From: Nocardia sp. NRRL S-836
GTDB lineage: Bacteria > Actinomycetota > Actinomycetes > Mycobacteriales > Pseudonocardiaceae
Assembly (NCBI RefSeq): GCF_001279525.1
Contig: NZ_LGDY01000115.1
Coordinates: forward strand, 1-64,000
Direction of reading: 5' to 3'
Length of the DNA stretch: 64,000 nucleotides
Made by a program: the position numbers and the translations under genes. Within the stretch, counting starts at the first letter, position 1. Each line of letters begins with the position of its first letter. Below the pieces are notes generated by a model. That model saw only the letters and a program-made list of their open reading frames with translations. It had not been told where the DNA came from and ran no database searches. Positions 26,899-36,879 of this stretch are shown piece after piece.

Positions 26899-28890
26899 AT
26901 GAACGCTGGGGACCGGATTCAGGAGCTCGCCGCCCGCCTCTTCGAGCTGCGCGACGCGTACTACCAGGGCGAGCCGCTGGTGGCCGACGCCGAGTACGAC
27001 GCGCTGGAGGACGAGTTCCGCGGGCTGCTGGCCGAACACCCCGAGCTGACGCCGGAGGACAACCCGCTCGACTCGGTCGGCGCGCCCGCGGTGCTGCACG
27101 CGCCGGTGCGCCACTCGCGGCCCATGCTGTCGCTGGAGAAGGCGAACAAGCCCGAGCAGGTCGAGGCGTTCTTCGGCCGGTTCCCCGGTCAGCCGGTGGT
27201 GGTGATGCCGAAGCTGGACGGGCTGTCGCTGGCGCTGGTGTACGAGAACGGGCGGCTGGCGCGCGCGGTCACGCGGGGCGACGGCACGACGGGCGACGAC
27301 GTCACGTACCTGACGCGGGCGCTGACCGACGGCGTGCCGGACCGGGTGGACGCGCCGGGCCGGGTCGAGGTGCGCGGTGAGTGCGTCATGCTCCGGTCCA
27401 CTTTCGACGCTTACAACAAGAAGAACCCCGACAAGCCGTTGATCAACCCGCGCAACGCGGCCGCGGGCACGTTGCGAGCCAAGGACCCCAAGGCCGTCGA
27501 GGGCCGGCGCATGCAGTTCTTCGCGTTCGACCTGACGACCGAGCCGGAGAGCGCCGACTCCGATCTGGACGCCGGTCTGCGCAAGCTCGGCTTCAGCGTC
27601 GCCGAGATGCGGCACTGCAAGACGGCCGCCGAGGCGCAGGAGGTCATCGAGTCGATCGAACGGCAGCGCAACGAGCTCGACTACGACCTCGACGGCGCGG
27701 TGCTGCGCCTGTCCGACCGCGACGCGTTCGCCGCCGCCGGTACCCGGTCCAGCTCACCGCGCGGCGCGATCGCCTACAAGTTCGCGGCCGAGGAGAAGAC
27801 GACGGTGCTCGCCGACGTCGTCTGGGACGTCGGCAAAACCGGCAAGATCGCCCCCGTCGCCTGGCTGGAGCCGGTGTTCGTCGGCGGCACGACCGTCACC
27901 CGCGCGACCCTGGCCAACCAGGAGGTCATCCGCGCCCGCAACATCAAGATCGGTGACACGGTCCTGATCCGCCGCGCGGGCGACGTGATCCCGTTCGTGG
28001 CGGGCGTGCTCGACGCCTCGAAGCGCACCGGCGACGAACGCGAGATCGTGCCCCCGACCGAGTGCCCGTCGTGCTCACAGCCGCTGACCGAGCAGGGCAA
28101 CAGCCGTGAGCTGTTCTGCACGAACTCCGCCTGCCCCGCGCAGACCGTCCGCCGCCTCATCCACTGGTCCTCCCGCGCCGCCGCCGACATCGACGCCATC
28201 GGCCAGGTGTGGATCGAACGCCTCGCCGAGACCGGCGACCTGGTCAACCCGTCCGACTTCTACACCCTCACCAAGGAACGCCTCCTGGAGTTCGACCGGG
28301 TGGGCGAGGTCTCCGCCACCCGCATGATCGAGTCGATCGACCGCAGCCGCACCGTCGGCCTGCGCCGCGCCCTCATCGGCCTGGCCATCCCGATGGCGTC
28401 GGAGGGCACCGCCGCCCGCCTGTGCCGCGCGGGCTTCGCCTCCCTGGAGGAGGTCGCCGACGCGGGCGTCGACGACCTGGTCGCGGTGGACGACATCGGC
28501 GCCAAGGTCGCCGAGTCTCTCACCCACCACCTCACCCGCCTGCGCCCCGAGATCGAACGCCTCCGCGCCCGCGGCGTGAACCTCGACGTCCGCGACGAGG
28601 ACCTCCCACCCGTGGTCGCCGCCGGCGCCCCGCTCGAAGGCAAGTCCGTCGTCATCACCGGCTCCCTCTCCGACCCCCGCTCCGGCGAGAAGGTCGCCCG
28701 CCCCACCTTCCAGCGCATGTGCGAGAAGGCCGGCGCCACCGCCGCCTCCTCGGTCTCGGCGAACACCGACCTGCTCATCACGGGCGCGGACGTCGGCGCG
28801 AGCAAGCTGACGAAGGCGGAGAAGCTCGGCGTGGAGGTCGTGGACCAGGGCGAGATCTGGGCGAAGCTGATCGCGGCGGGCATCGCCTAG
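26899..28890 (+). CDS. ligA: NAD+-dependent DNA ligase LigA
   Basis: 663 aa. Seals nicks using NAD+. All domains are visible: the Ia domain with YYQGEPLVADAEYDALEDE, and adenylation with catalytic Lys105 in KLDG. Then TRGDGTTGDDV, RNAAAGTL, the OB fold and a four-Cys zinc finger (CPSCSQPL ... CTNSACPAQ). HhH repeats follow, with a C-terminal BRCT from about residue 585 (LEGKSVVITGSL). ATG 26899 is chosen; the in-frame extension upstream crosses the hairpin and is unlikely. It is slightly short and divergent in places for a housekeeping LigA, so it may be a second copy, an idea that needs the whole genome to decide. Confidence 0.93.
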   Translation: MNAGDRIQELAARLFELRDAYYQGEPLVADAEYDALEDEFRGLLAEHPELTPEDNPLDSVGAPAVLHAPVRHSRPMLSLEKANKPEQVEAFFGRFPGQPVVVMPKLDGLSLALVYENGRLARAVTRGDGTTGDDVTYLTRALTDGVPDRVDAPGRVEVRGECVMLRSTFDAYNKKNPDKPLINPRNAAAGTLRAKDPKAVEGRRMQFFAFDLTTEPESADSDLDAGLRKLGFSVAEMRHCKTAAEAQEVIESIERQRNELDYDLDGAVLRLSDRDAFAAAGTRSSSPRGAIAYKFAAEEKTTVLADVVWDVGKTGKIAPVAWLEPVFVGGTTVTRATLANQEVIRARNIKIGDTVLIRRAGDVIPFVAGVLDASKRTGDEREIVPPTECPSCSQPLTEQGNSRELFCTNSACPAQTVRRLIHWSSRAAADIDAIGQVWIERLAETGDLVNPSDFYTLTKERLLEFDRVGEVSATRMIESIDRSRTVGLRRALIGLAIPMASEGTAARLCRAGFASLEEVADAGVDDLVAVDDIGAKVAESLTHHLTRLRPEIERLRARGVNLDVRDEDLPPVVAAGAPLEGKSVVITGSLSDPRSGEKVARPTFQRMCEKAGATAASSVSANTDLLITGADVGASKLTKAEKLGVEVVDQGEIWAKLIAAGIA

Positions 28891-29310
28891 CGGCGGTGCC
28901 CTGAGAGGTCGCGAACGTCCCACACGCAGTCGGCTGATTCTGGAATGAAATGAGGGAGGCCTCCGGGTTCGGTGTGGATTGCAACATCGACGCCAGCGAC
29001 CAGGAGGCGCTCGATTACTCACGCTGACGCACCGGTGACCCAACCGGGCCGCCTGTGCCTGGTGCCCTCGGCCGTGCACCGGGTCCTGACCCGCTACGGC
29101 CTGGCCCGGCGTCGGCGGTGTCGTGTGCCGCAACGGTTCGTGCTGCTCGGCACCCGACGTCGACGCGGGCACGACGCACTGAGCCGCCACCGCTGCCCGT
29201 CGTCCCGCCGTCCCGTAGGCGGCAACGGCTCATTTGCCGCCACGCAGAGCACGACAGGTTCTAGGCTCCGGATGTAGATCTTGGTCTCATCTCTTGCCGA
29301 GGAGTGGTAC
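28891..29310. other. intergenic region, possible transposase scrap
   Basis: About 420 bp between ligA and a GNAT gene without a convincing gene. On the plus strand near 29065-29130 an open frame reads PSAVHRVLTRYGLARRRR, which resembles the HTH end of IS481-type transposases (S-x-V-H-R-x-L-x-R-x-G-L). It is flanked by unrelated sequence and is at best a decayed fragment. Confidence 0.35.
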
Positions 29311-30102
29311 GTGGCGGATTTGGCGCAGGCGCTGGAGTCGGTGGAGCAGCTCACCGCGGGGTGGCGTGCCATGGTGCTGGATCGGGACGCGAACGCCGAC
29401 GTGCGCGACCTGCCCGGCGTCGCGGTCCGGTGGGCGGACTGCCGGTTCCCGTTCTGGAACTGCGTCACGCTGACCGAACCCGGAGTCGACGCCGACCTGC
29501 TCGCGCGGCGCTTCGCCGAGGCCGCGGACGTCATGCGCGCCAAGGAGAAGGCCGGGTTCCTGTGGGTGTTCGAGGACCTCGCCGAGGGTGCCGACCTCGA
29601 CGAGCTGGCCAGCCGCGCCGGCCTGGAGTACGCGTTTTCCGGTACCGGGATGGCGGGCGACCTGCTGCCGATCCCGGAGCCCTCGCATCCGGAGCTGACG
29701 TTCGAGCGGGTGACGACCGACGACCAGCTGCTGGCGTATGCGGACATCAACTCACGCGCGTACGGGTTCGAGATCGAGGCCGGCCGTGACGGCATCGGCG
29801 GGTCGGCGCTGTGGAAGAGCGGCGTGCACGCGTACCTGGGCCTCCGCGACGGTGTGCCGGTGACGTGCGCGGGCGCGGTGGAGACGGCCGGGCGGCTGTT
29901 CGTGGTGCTGGTGGCCACCGAACCGGGGTGGGAGCGCAGGGGCTACGGCGAGACGGTGACCCGCAAGGCGTTGTACGAGGCGTGGCGCGCGACGGGGATC
30001 ACCCGTGCCACGTTGCACGCCACGGCCGCCGGAGCACCGGTCTACCCCCGCATCGGTTTCGAGGCGAACTCGCCGTTGCGGTTCTACGCCCTGAAGAGCT
30101 GA
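29311..30102 (+). CDS. GNAT family N-acetyltransferase
   Basis: 263 aa from GTG 29311, which has GAGGAG six bases upstream. The C-terminal half is a GNAT domain with LVATEPGWERRGYGETVTRKAL (acetyl-CoA motif A) and GAPVYPRIGFEAN (motif B). The N-terminal half, about 130 residues, is a degenerate companion domain starting VADLAQALESVEQL with FPFWNCVTLTEP. It is typical of two-domain actinobacterial GNATs. The acceptor substrate is unknown. Confidence 0.85.
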   Translation: MADLAQALESVEQLTAGWRAMVLDRDANADVRDLPGVAVRWADCRFPFWNCVTLTEPGVDADLLARRFAEAADVMRAKEKAGFLWVFEDLAEGADLDELASRAGLEYAFSGTGMAGDLLPIPEPSHPELTFERVTTDDQLLAYADINSRAYGFEIEAGRDGIGGSALWKSGVHAYLGLRDGVPVTCAGAVETAGRLFVVLVATEPGWERRGYGETVTRKALYEAWRATGITRATLHATAAGAPVYPRIGFEANSPLRFYALKS

Positions 30103-30158
30103 CGGGCAGGAGCAGGCCGCCGCAGTCCGGCAGTCCGTGCGGTCAACGGGCCGAGTCC

Positions 30159-30179
30159 GCGGCCGAGGCGCTTGGCCGC
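30159..30179. terminator. possible terminator hairpin
   Basis: GCGGCC (30159-30164) and GGCCGC (30174-30179) with a 9-nt loop, between the convergent GNAT gene and response-regulator gene. Confidence 0.45.
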
Positions 30180-30223
30180 AAAAGTCGCACGCGACCGCTC
30201 CACCTGGGACGGTTCCGCCCGCG

Positions 30224-30877
30224 TCACCGGCGCGGTGTGACCAGACCGGACTCGTAGGCGATCACCACGAGCTGCGCGCGGTCGCGGGCGTGCAGCTTCG
30301 TCATCGCGCGGTTGACGTGGGTCTTGGCGGTCAGCGGGCTGATCACCATCCGCGCGGCTATCTCGTCGTTCGACAGGCCCTGCGCGACCAGCAGCACGGC
30401 TTCCTGCTCGCGGGTGGTGAGGTCGCGCAGGCCGTGCGGGTTGAGCTGCGGCTGGTTGACGTACCGGTCGATCAGCCTGCGCGTGATCGACGGCGCGAGC
30501 AGGGCGTCGCCGCGTGCGGCCACCCTGACCGAGTGCAGGAAGTCCTCGGGTTGTACGTCCTTCACCAGGAACCCGGCCGCACCGGCCCGCAGTGCCTCGA
30601 ACACGTACTCGTCGAGGCCGTAGTTGGTGAGGATGACGACGTGCACGCCGGTGAGCGCGGGGTCGGCCGCGATGCGGCGGGTGGCTTCGATGCCGTCGAC
30701 CTCGGGCATCTGGACGTCCACCAGCGCGATGTCCGGCAGGTGGGTGCGCGCCTGCTCGACGCACGCGGCGCCGTCGGCGGCCTCCGCCACGACCGTGATG
30801 TCGTCCTCCGCCTGCAACAACGCGCGGAAGCCGCTGCGGATGAGTGGCTGGTCGTCGGCCAGCAGCACGCGGATCAC
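30224..30877 (-). CDS. NarL/FixJ-type response regulator
   Basis: 217 aa. Receiver domain with LLADDQPLIRSG, phospho-acceptor Asp54 in ALVDVQMPEVDG, and Lys in FLVKDV. The LuxR-type HTH is LTTREQEAVLLVAQGLSNDEIAARMVISPLTAKTHVNRAMTKL. ATG 30877 overlaps the stop of the upstream histidine kinase (ATGA), so the two form a coupled two-component operon. The target genes are not evident; the nearby DUF6223 gene is a candidate by proximity only. Confidence 0.93.
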   Translation of the reverse strand: MIRVLLADDQPLIRSGFRALLQAEDDITVVAEAADGAACVEQARTHLPDIALVDVQMPEVDGIEATRRIAADPALTGVHVVILTNYGLDEYVFEALRAGAAGFLVKDVQPEDFLHSVRVAARGDALLAPSITRRLIDRYVNQPQLNPHGLRDLTTREQEAVLLVAQGLSNDEIAARMVISPLTAKTHVNRAMTKLHARDRAQLVVIAYESGLVTPRR

Positions 30878-31962
30878 GGTTGCACCACCGGGAGCTCGGC
30901 GTGGACGCGGAAGCCGCCGCCGGTGCGCGGTGCGGCGTCCAGGCGGCCGCCCAGCGCGGTGACGCGTTCGCGCATTCCTTGCAGGCCAACGCCAGGGATG
31001 CCGCTCGGGGTGGCGGTGCCATCGTCGTCGACGCGGATGACGAGCGCGTCGGGGCGGTGGTCGATGTGGACGGTGGCGGTCGCGGCCTGGGCGTGGCGGG
31101 CGACGTTCGTCAGCGACTCCTGCACGATCCGGTACGCGGTCCGGTCGACGGCGGCCGGGAGGTCGTCGCAGCGGCCCTCGACGGTCAGGCGGGCGTCGAG
31201 CCCGGCGGTCTTGGCGCGGTGCACGAGGTCGGGGACGTCGTCCAGGCCGTGGTAGTCGGTGTCGTCGCGCAGGGCCTCCAGCGTGGCGCGGAGCTCGCGC
31301 GTGGCCTCGCGGCTGGCGTCGCGGATGGCGACCAGGGCGTCGGGCACGTCCTCGCCGCGTTTCCGGGCGAGGTGGACGGCGACCTCGGCCTGCAGCTTGA
31401 TCACCGAGATCTGGTGGGTGAGCGAGTCGTGCAGCTCGCGGGCGATGTGGAGGCGTTCCTCGCCGGCCCGGCGCAGCGCGGTCTCCTCGCGGGTGCGTTC
31501 GGCCTCGTCGGCGCGTTTCTCCGCCTGCCGCAACGCTTCCCCCGCCGCGGCGGCCGCGACCAGCCAGGCGATCTGCAGCACGTCACGGCCCTGCGCGAAC
31601 GCCTCGGCGGTCGACAGGTCCCGCGGCGACAGCAGCACGGCCAGGGGGAGTGCGGCCACCATCAGCACCGACCCGGCGATCGTGACGACGTGGTGGCCCG
31701 CGCGCATCGTGGCGTAGACGGCGAACAGGAACGCGATCACCGGCACGTCGAACCCGGCTGCCTGGTAGCCGAGCGCGGTCAGGCCGGTGGCGGCCAGGAC
31801 GGCGCGCGGGTGGCTGCGGCGTGCCACGAGGGCGAGCCCGCTCGCGGCCAGCAACGCGTAGCCGAGCGGTTCGAGGGTCGCGACCGGCCGGCCGACGCCC
31901 GCGACCACGAGGCTCGCCGCCACCCCGGCCGCGATCGCCCAGTCCGTCCACCGCCTGGTCAT
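30874..31962 (-). CDS. NarL-type sensor histidine kinase (HisKA_3)
   Basis: 362 aa. Four to five N-terminal membrane helices (residues about 8-140) without a large external loop suggest membrane or intramembrane sensing. The dimerisation domain carries HIARELHDSLTHQISVI with phospho-His178. The ATPase has RIVQESLTNVARHA as N-box and DDDGTATP ... GIPGVGLQGMRERV as G-boxes. It phosphorylates the overlapping response regulator. Members of this class often respond to envelope stress or antibiotics; the signal here is unknown. Confidence 0.92.
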   Translation of the reverse strand: MTRRWTDWAIAAGVAASLVVAGVGRPVATLEPLGYALLAASGLALVARRSHPRAVLAATGLTALGYQAAGFDVPVIAFLFAVYATMRAGHHVVTIAGSVLMVAALPLAVLLSPRDLSTAEAFAQGRDVLQIAWLVAAAAAGEALRQAEKRADEAERTREETALRRAGEERLHIARELHDSLTHQISVIKLQAEVAVHLARKRGEDVPDALVAIRDASREATRELRATLEALRDDTDYHGLDDVPDLVHRAKTAGLDARLTVEGRCDDLPAAVDRTAYRIVQESLTNVARHAQAATATVHIDHRPDALVIRVDDDGTATPSGIPGVGLQGMRERVTALGGRLDAAPRTGGGFRVHAELPVVQP

Positions 31963-32117
31963 GGGTGCACCCTAGCCGGGTGTTCGCGCTGGTAGATCCC
32001 GCACCGGGAGGACTTCTCGGCTACTGCGGACGTGGTAGTCGGGTGTCTGTGCGCGGAGGACGACGCGCGGTGGCCGCCGCGTCCATGCTCTGGCTTCCGA
32101 ACCAAGGGGAGGCAGAC

Positions 32118-32429
32118 ATGGTCCTGGCACAAATCGCCGACACCTACGGCATGACGGCGGGCCGCACGTGGTCGCTCGTCGGCAGCGCACTCGGTCTGGC
32201 CGGTGTGGTGCTCGCACTCGTCGGCCGCCGGTTCACGCTGATCGCGGTGGGCGCGGGCCTGGCGGGCGCGGTGGTCGGTGCGCTCGTGGTGGCGTTCGCG
32301 AAGGGCGGTCCGGGCACCGGCTACGGCATCGTCGGCGGCTACGTGTCGCTGGTGGTGGGCCTGGCCGCGGTGGTCGTCGGCCTGCTCAGGCGTAGAGGCG
32401 TTCGGGCTGCTGGACCGTCCGCCGGGTGA
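32118..32429 (+). CDS. DUF6223 family small membrane protein
   Basis: 103 aa from ATG 32118, with GGGGAGG five bases upstream. Three hydrophobic helices (LVGSALGLAGVVLALVG, LIAVGAGLAGAVVGALVVAF, YVSLVVGLAAVVVGLL) and the GGPGTGYGIVGGYVSLVVGL loop match the actinobacterial DUF6223 pattern as I remember it. The function is unknown. Its last 44 bases overlap the 3' end of the convergent ROK regulator gene. The longer in-frame ORF to the left overlaps the kinase promoter and is not supported. Confidence 0.75.
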   Translation: MVLAQIADTYGMTAGRTWSLVGSALGLAGVVLALVGRRFTLIAVGAGLAGAVVGALVVAFAKGGPGTGYGIVGGYVSLVVGLAAVVVGLLRRRGVRAAGPSAG

Positions 32430-33522
32430 CCAGCCCCGCCGCGCCGCGCACCACCGCGAACTCGCCGAGCGGGGAGGCGATCAGCCGGGTGTGCCGCTCG
32501 CCGCCGGCGAGCACGCGGATGTCCATTTCGGACCGGATCGCGACGCTGAGGTGCTCGTGCAGCACGGCATAGCTGCCGCCGAGCACGACGGTCGGCACGT
32601 CGAAGAGGTTCATCAGCGTCGCCAGCCCCACACCGAGCGCCCGCCCGGCCTCGCGGACCGCAGTCCGTGCGCGTTCATCGGTCCGGAGGGCTTCCGCGAG
32701 GTCGTCGAGGTGCGTGCGCCCGGCGTCGCGCAACATGACGTCGAGCCCGGCGTACCGCTCCACGCACCCACGGCTGCCGCAGGTGCACTCGACCCCGTCG
32801 CGTTCGATCACGACGTGCCCGAGCTCGCCCGCGAACCCGCTGACACCGCGGTACACCTCGCCCGCCAGCACCACACCGGCGCCAATGCCGACGTCGGCGG
32901 TGACGTGCACGAAGTCCTCACCCGCCAGGTGCTTCGGCCACAGGTGGGCGAGGGCGGCGAGGTTCGCCTCGTTGTCGAGCTCGACCTCGCGACCCAGCCG
33001 ACTGCTGAGCTGGGCGGCCAGGTCCTCGCCGACGAGGTTGGGCAGGTTCGGCGCCCTCACGACGGTGCCGTCGTGCACGACACCGGGCACCGCGAGCCCG
33101 ACACCGAGCACCGCCCGGTCCCCGGTGAACTGCTCGACCAGCCCCACGACTCGACCGAGCACCTCGTTCGCGGTGGCCCTGCGGTTGTCGGCGTGGACGC
33201 GGTGCCGGTGCACGGTGTCGCCGTCGAGCCCGAGCACCTCGACCGCGAGGTGCTCGACGTTGACCTCCACACCGATCGCCACCGGACCCGCCGGGTGGAA
33301 GCGCAACGGCTTGGACGGCCGGCCCACGCCGGTCAGCGTCGCGGGCTCCTCGACCAGGACACCGTTGGCCAGCAACGGTTCCGTGAGGTTCGACAACGTC
33401 GCCTTGGTGAGCCCGGTGCGGGCCGCGAGATCGGCCCGCGAACCCGGTTTGTCGACGAGTGCGAGCAGGACGGTCCGCAGGTTGCCGAGGCGTACCTGCC
33501 GCAGGTGGTCGACGGTGGTCAT
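32386..33522 (-). CDS. xylR: ROK family transcriptional repressor, probable XylR
   Basis: 378 aa. The N-terminal winged HTH (NLRTVLLALVDKPGSRADLAARTGLTKATLSNLTEPLL) is followed by a ROK sugar-kinase-like domain with GVEVNVEHL, ADVGIGAGVVLAG and the zinc motif CTCGSRGCVE. It lies downstream of xylAB on the same strand, and a palindrome fits ROK binding in front of xylA. I infer repression of xylose catabolism released by xylose. ATG 33522 is the first sensible start; frames continue upstream only through the 18-bp repeat tract. Confidence 0.85.
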   Translation of the reverse strand: MTTVDHLRQVRLGNLRTVLLALVDKPGSRADLAARTGLTKATLSNLTEPLLANGVLVEEPATLTGVGRPSKPLRFHPAGPVAIGVEVNVEHLAVEVLGLDGDTVHRHRVHADNRRATANEVLGRVVGLVEQFTGDRAVLGVGLAVPGVVHDGTVVRAPNLPNLVGEDLAAQLSSRLGREVELDNEANLAALAHLWPKHLAGEDFVHVTADVGIGAGVVLAGEVYRGVSGFAGELGHVVIERDGVECTCGSRGCVERYAGLDVMLRDAGRTHLDDLAEALRTDERARTAVREAGRALGVGLATLMNLFDVPTVVLGGSYAVLHEHLSVAIRSEMDIRVLAGGERHTRLIASPLGEFAVVRGAAGLVTRRTVQQPERLYA

Positions 33523-33536
33523 CGGCACCAGTATCG

Positions 33537-34330
33537 CTGCGCGCGCACGACGGTGCTTGGGCGCATCCCGGTGCTTGCGCGCACGGCGGTGTTTGGGGGC
33601 GGTGCGGTGCTTGCGCGCGTTGGGCCGATTGCGTGCACGGCGGTGCTTACACGGACTGCGCTGCTCGCGCGCGCGGCGGTGCTTGCGCGCGTTGGGCTGC
33701 TTGTGGGCGTTGCGGTGCCCGCGCATACAGAGGTTCTTGGGCGAGTGGCGGTGCGTGCGCGCACGGCGGTCTGCGCGCTGACCCCAGTGCTTGCGCGCAC
33801 GGCGGTCTGTGCGCCGACCCCAGTGCTTGCGCGCACGCTAACCCGTGCGCGCGTGGCGAAGCTTGCGCGCGAGTCGGCGCCCGCGCGGCTTGCGCGCGAG
33901 GCGATTCCCAGGCGTGTGGTGGTGCGTGCCCGCACGGCGAGCCTCGCGCCGACTTCGGTGTTTGCACGCATGTCAGCCCGTGCGCGCATGTCGGTGCTTA
34001 CGCGTGTGCCGGTGCGTGCGCGCGTAGGGCTGCTTGCGCGCACGGCGATGCTTGCGCGCGTTGGGCCGTTTGCGCACACGGCGGTGCGTGCGGGCGTTGT
34101 ACTGCTTGCGCGCGTAGGGCCGCTTGCGCGCGCGGCGGTGCTTGCGCGCGTTGGGTCGTTTGCGCGGGTTGCGGTGTATGCGCGTGCCGCAGTTCTAGCG
34201 TGGGAGTCGGTGCTTGCGCGCATCGCGCTCCTCGCGGGCGTTGCCGTACCCGCGCTCACAGAGGCTCCCAAGCATGCGGTGGTCCGTGCGCGCACGGAAG
34301 TCCGTGCGCGCACCGCAAACCACCCACCTA
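33537..34330. repeat. degenerate 18-bp minisatellite, about 40 units
   Basis: Near-continuous 18-bp units with a core like GTGCTTGCGCGCACGGCG run between the xylB stop and the xylR start; the stretch 34032-34260 shows it well. Since 18 is a multiple of three, the plus frame reads as hexapeptides of type L-A-R-x-x-V, and all six frames stay mostly open. I see no start, ribosome site or domain, so I treat it as non-coding. It occupies what should be the xylR promoter region. This covers the whole 817-bp gene-free stretch. Confidence 0.85.
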
Positions 34331-34339
34331 TGGCGGGCG

Positions 34340-35725
34340 TCACCGGCTCACGTACTTCTGCGCGGCATCGGCATACCGCTCCCGAACCCCGCCAACCGCC
34401 GCCGTCTCGTACACATGGGCCTCGCCGTGCGACCACTCGGGCGGCTGCTCGCCACCCGTCAGGACCCACGCCGCCTGCCGGGCCGCACCGTCGGCCACGT
34501 ACTCGCCCGGTTCGGGCACGGTGACGGGCACGCCGAACACCGTCGGCGCGATCTCCCGCACTGCCGGTGACGCGGCCGCGCCGCCCACGAGTCGTACGCC
34601 GGTCACGTCCGCGCCCTGGGCGGCCAGGGCGTCGAGTCCGACGGCCAGGCCGCACAGCATGCCCTCGACGGCTGCCCGCGCGATGTTCGCCGGGGTGGCG
34701 TTCGCGAGGGTCAGGCCGTGCAACGCGCCGGTCGCGTCCGGGAGGTTCGGCGTGCGTTCGCCCTCCAGGTACGGCACCAGCACCAGGCCCTCCGCGCCCG
34801 CCGGGGCGGACAGTGCGAGCTCGGAGAGGCGGGCCAGGTCGACGCCCAGCATCCGGGCGGTCGCGTCCAGCACGCGGGCGGCGTTCAGCGTGCACGCCAG
34901 GGGCAGGTAGCGGCCGGTGGCGTCGGCGAAGCCCGCCACGATTCCGGACGGGTCCTCCGCGCGCACGTCGCTCGTCGCCGTCACCACGCCGGAGGTGCCC
35001 AGCGAGACCACGACGTCGTTGCCCGCGGACACGCCGAGCATCGCCGCGGCGTTGTCACCGGCGCCCGCGCCGACGCGCAGGTGGCCGGCCGCGACCGACT
35101 CGGCGGGGGCGAGGACGCGGGGGAGGTGCACGTCAGCGCGGCCGAAGCCGCGTTCGAGGAGGTCCGTCACGTACTCGTTCGCCGTCGAGTCGAAGTAGCC
35201 GGTGCCCGAGGCGTCCGAGCGGTCGGTGACCAGGTCGGCGAGGTCGCCGGTGCCGCGCAGCCGCCACGTCAGCCAGTCGTGCGGCAGGCAGACGGCGGCG
35301 GTGCGCTTGGCGTTGGCCGGTTCGTGCTGGGCGAGCCAGCGCAGTTTCGTGATCGTGAACGACGCGACCGGGACCAGCCCGATCCGCGCCGCCCACTGCT
35401 GCGCACCCAGCTCGGCGGTCAGGTCCGCTGCCGCGGCGGCGGACCTGGTGTCGTTCCACAGCAAGGCGTCCCGCACGACCTCGCCGTCCTCGTCGAGGCA
35501 CACCATCCCGTGCTGCTGCCCCGCGACGCTCAGCGCGGCCACGTCGTCGAGACCGCCGGCCTGCGCCACGGCCTCCTCGTACGCCCGCCACCAGTGCGAC
35601 GGGTGCACCGACGTGCCGTCGGGGTGCGCGGCCCGGCCCTCGCGCACGAGGCGCCCGGTCTCCACGTCCCTGACCACGACCTTGCACGACTGCGTCGACG
35701 AGTCGACCCCCGCCACGAGCGTCAT
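34340..35725 (-). CDS. xylB: xylulokinase
   Basis: 461 aa FGGY-family kinase, usual length. ATP-dependent phosphorylation of D-xylulose to xylulose 5-phosphate. Motifs: [14 protein letters not shown] at the N-terminus, [10 protein letters not shown] with LLWNDTRS for substrate binding, [12 protein letters not shown] and [17 protein letters not shown] at the C-terminal FGGY signature. ATG 35725 lies one base after the xylA stop, so translation is probably coupled. Confidence 0.95.
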   Translation of the reverse strand: MTLVAGVDSSTQSCKVVVRDVETGRLVREGRAAHPDGTSVHPSHWWRAYEEAVAQAGGLDDVAALSVAGQQHGMVCLDEDGEVVRDALLWNDTRSAAAAADLTAELGAQQWAARIGLVPVASFTITKLRWLAQHEPANAKRTAAVCLPHDWLTWRLRGTGDLADLVTDRSDASGTGYFDSTANEYVTDLLERGFGRADVHLPRVLAPAESVAAGHLRVGAGAGDNAAAMLGVSAGNDVVVSLGTSGVVTATSDVRAEDPSGIVAGFADATGRYLPLACTLNAARVLDATARMLGVDLARLSELALSAPAGAEGLVLVPYLEGERTPNLPDATGALHGLTLANATPANIARAAVEGMLCGLAVGLDALAAQGADVTGVRLVGGAAASPAVREIAPTVFGVPVTVPEPGEYVADGAARQAAWVLTGGEQPPEWSHGEAHVYETAAVGGVRERYADAAQKYVSR

Positions 35726-35726
35726 G

Positions 35727-36866
35727 TCAGCGCGCTCCCATGAGGTGCTCCAGCGCCAGCTGGTTGAGCTGCACGAAGCCGAACCCGCGCTCGGCGGCCT
35801 TGTCCGGGTCGAACGACTCGGCCAGCAGCTCGTCGTAGCCCTCGCCGTCGTTCAGCGTCGGCTGGCTCAGCTCGGGGACACCGGCCTTGGCCAGCGCCTC
35901 CTGCACCTCCGGGTCGCTGCGGAACGCCGCCGCACGCTCCTTGAGCAGCAGGTAGGTCCGCATGTTCGCCTTGACCGAGTCCCACACGCCGGTGAAGTCC
36001 TCGGTGCGCGACGGCTTGTAGTCGAAGTGCCGCGGGCCCTCGTAGCCGGCCGTCTCCAGCAGGTCCACCAGCGCGAACGCGTTCATCAGGTCGCCGTGGC
36101 CGAACACGAGGTCCTGGTCGTACTTGATGCTGCGCTGACCGTTGAGGTCGATGTGGAACAGCTTGCCGTGCCACAGCGCCTGCGCGATGCCGTGCACGAA
36201 GTTCAGGCCCGCCATCTGCTCGTGCCCGACCTCGGGGTTGAGCCCGACCAGCTCCGGCTTGTCCAGCGACGTGATGAACGCCAGCGCGTGCCCGACCGTC
36301 GGCAGCAGGATGTCGCCGCGGGGCTCGTTCGGCTTCGGCTCGATCGCGAACTTGATGTCGTAGCCGCGGTCGGTGACGAACTGCGTCAGCAGGTTCAGCG
36401 CCTCGCGGTAGCGGTCGAGCGCGGCCCGCACGTCCTTCGCGGTGTCGTACTCGGAGCCCTCACGGCCGCCCCACAGCACGTACGTCTGCGCGCCGAGCTC
36501 CGCGGCCAGCTCGACGTTGCGCAGCACCTTGTGCAGGGCGTACCGGCGCACGCCGCGGTCGTTGCTGGTGAAGCCGCCGTCCTTGAAGACCGGGTGGGTG
36601 AAGAGGTTCGTGGTGACCATCGGGATGGTCAGCCCGGTGTCCTTCAGGGCGGTCTGCAGCCGGCCGACCTGCTGGTCGCGGTTGCTGGAGTCGAACAGGT
36701 CGTCGTCGTGGAACGACATGCCCCACGCGCCGAGCTCGGCCAGCTTGTGCACCGCCTCGACCACGTCCAGTGCCGGTCGGGTGGCCTCGCCGAACGGGTC
36801 ACGGCCCGGCCAGCCGATGGTCCACAGGCCGAAGGAGAACTTGTCCGCCGGGGTGGGCGTGCTCAT
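35727..36866 (-). CDS. xylA: xylose isomerase (class I)
   Basis: 379 aa, the size of the actinobacterial class I enzymes. Interconverts D-xylose and D-xylulose (and glucose/fructose). Catalytic pair His53/Asp56 in SFHDDDL; metal ligands in [24 protein letters not shown] and [10 protein letters not shown]-terminal [15 protein letters not shown] 36866 follows the palindromic ROK-type site at 36880-36894. It is the first gene of the xylAB operon. Confidence 0.97.
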   Translation of the reverse strand: MSTPTPADKFSFGLWTIGWPGRDPFGEATRPALDVVEAVHKLAELGAWGMSFHDDDLFDSSNRDQQVGRLQTALKDTGLTIPMVTTNLFTHPVFKDGGFTSNDRGVRRYALHKVLRNVELAAELGAQTYVLWGGREGSEYDTAKDVRAALDRYREALNLLTQFVTDRGYDIKFAIEPKPNEPRGDILLPTVGHALAFITSLDKPELVGLNPEVGHEQMAGLNFVHGIAQALWHGKLFHIDLNGQRSIKYDQDLVFGHGDLMNAFALVDLLETAGYEGPRHFDYKPSRTEDFTGVWDSVKANMRTYLLLKERAAAFRSDPEVQEALAKAGVPELSQPTLNDGEGYDELLAESFDPDKAAERGFGFVQLNQLALEHLMGAR

Positions 36867-36879
36867 GATGCACCCTTTC

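Noticed and set aside
28972..29277. IS481-type transposase gene
   Set aside because: Only about 20 residues resemble the HTH end; no terminal repeats or DDE motif, so noted only as a possible scrap.
31821..32429. Longer 202-aa version of the DUF6223 protein
   Set aside because: The extension is Arg-rich and covers the kinase promoter; the strong ribosome site is at the internal ATG 32118.
33537..34330. CRISPR array
   Set aside because: Repeats are contiguous 18-mers without unique spacers and no cas genes are near.
32278..34524. 748-aa plus-strand ORF with L-A-R-x-x-V hexapeptides
   Set aside because: Antisense to xylR at its left end and a reading of the 18-bp tract at its right end; left-handed beta-helix periodicity is not convincing and no ribosome site exists.
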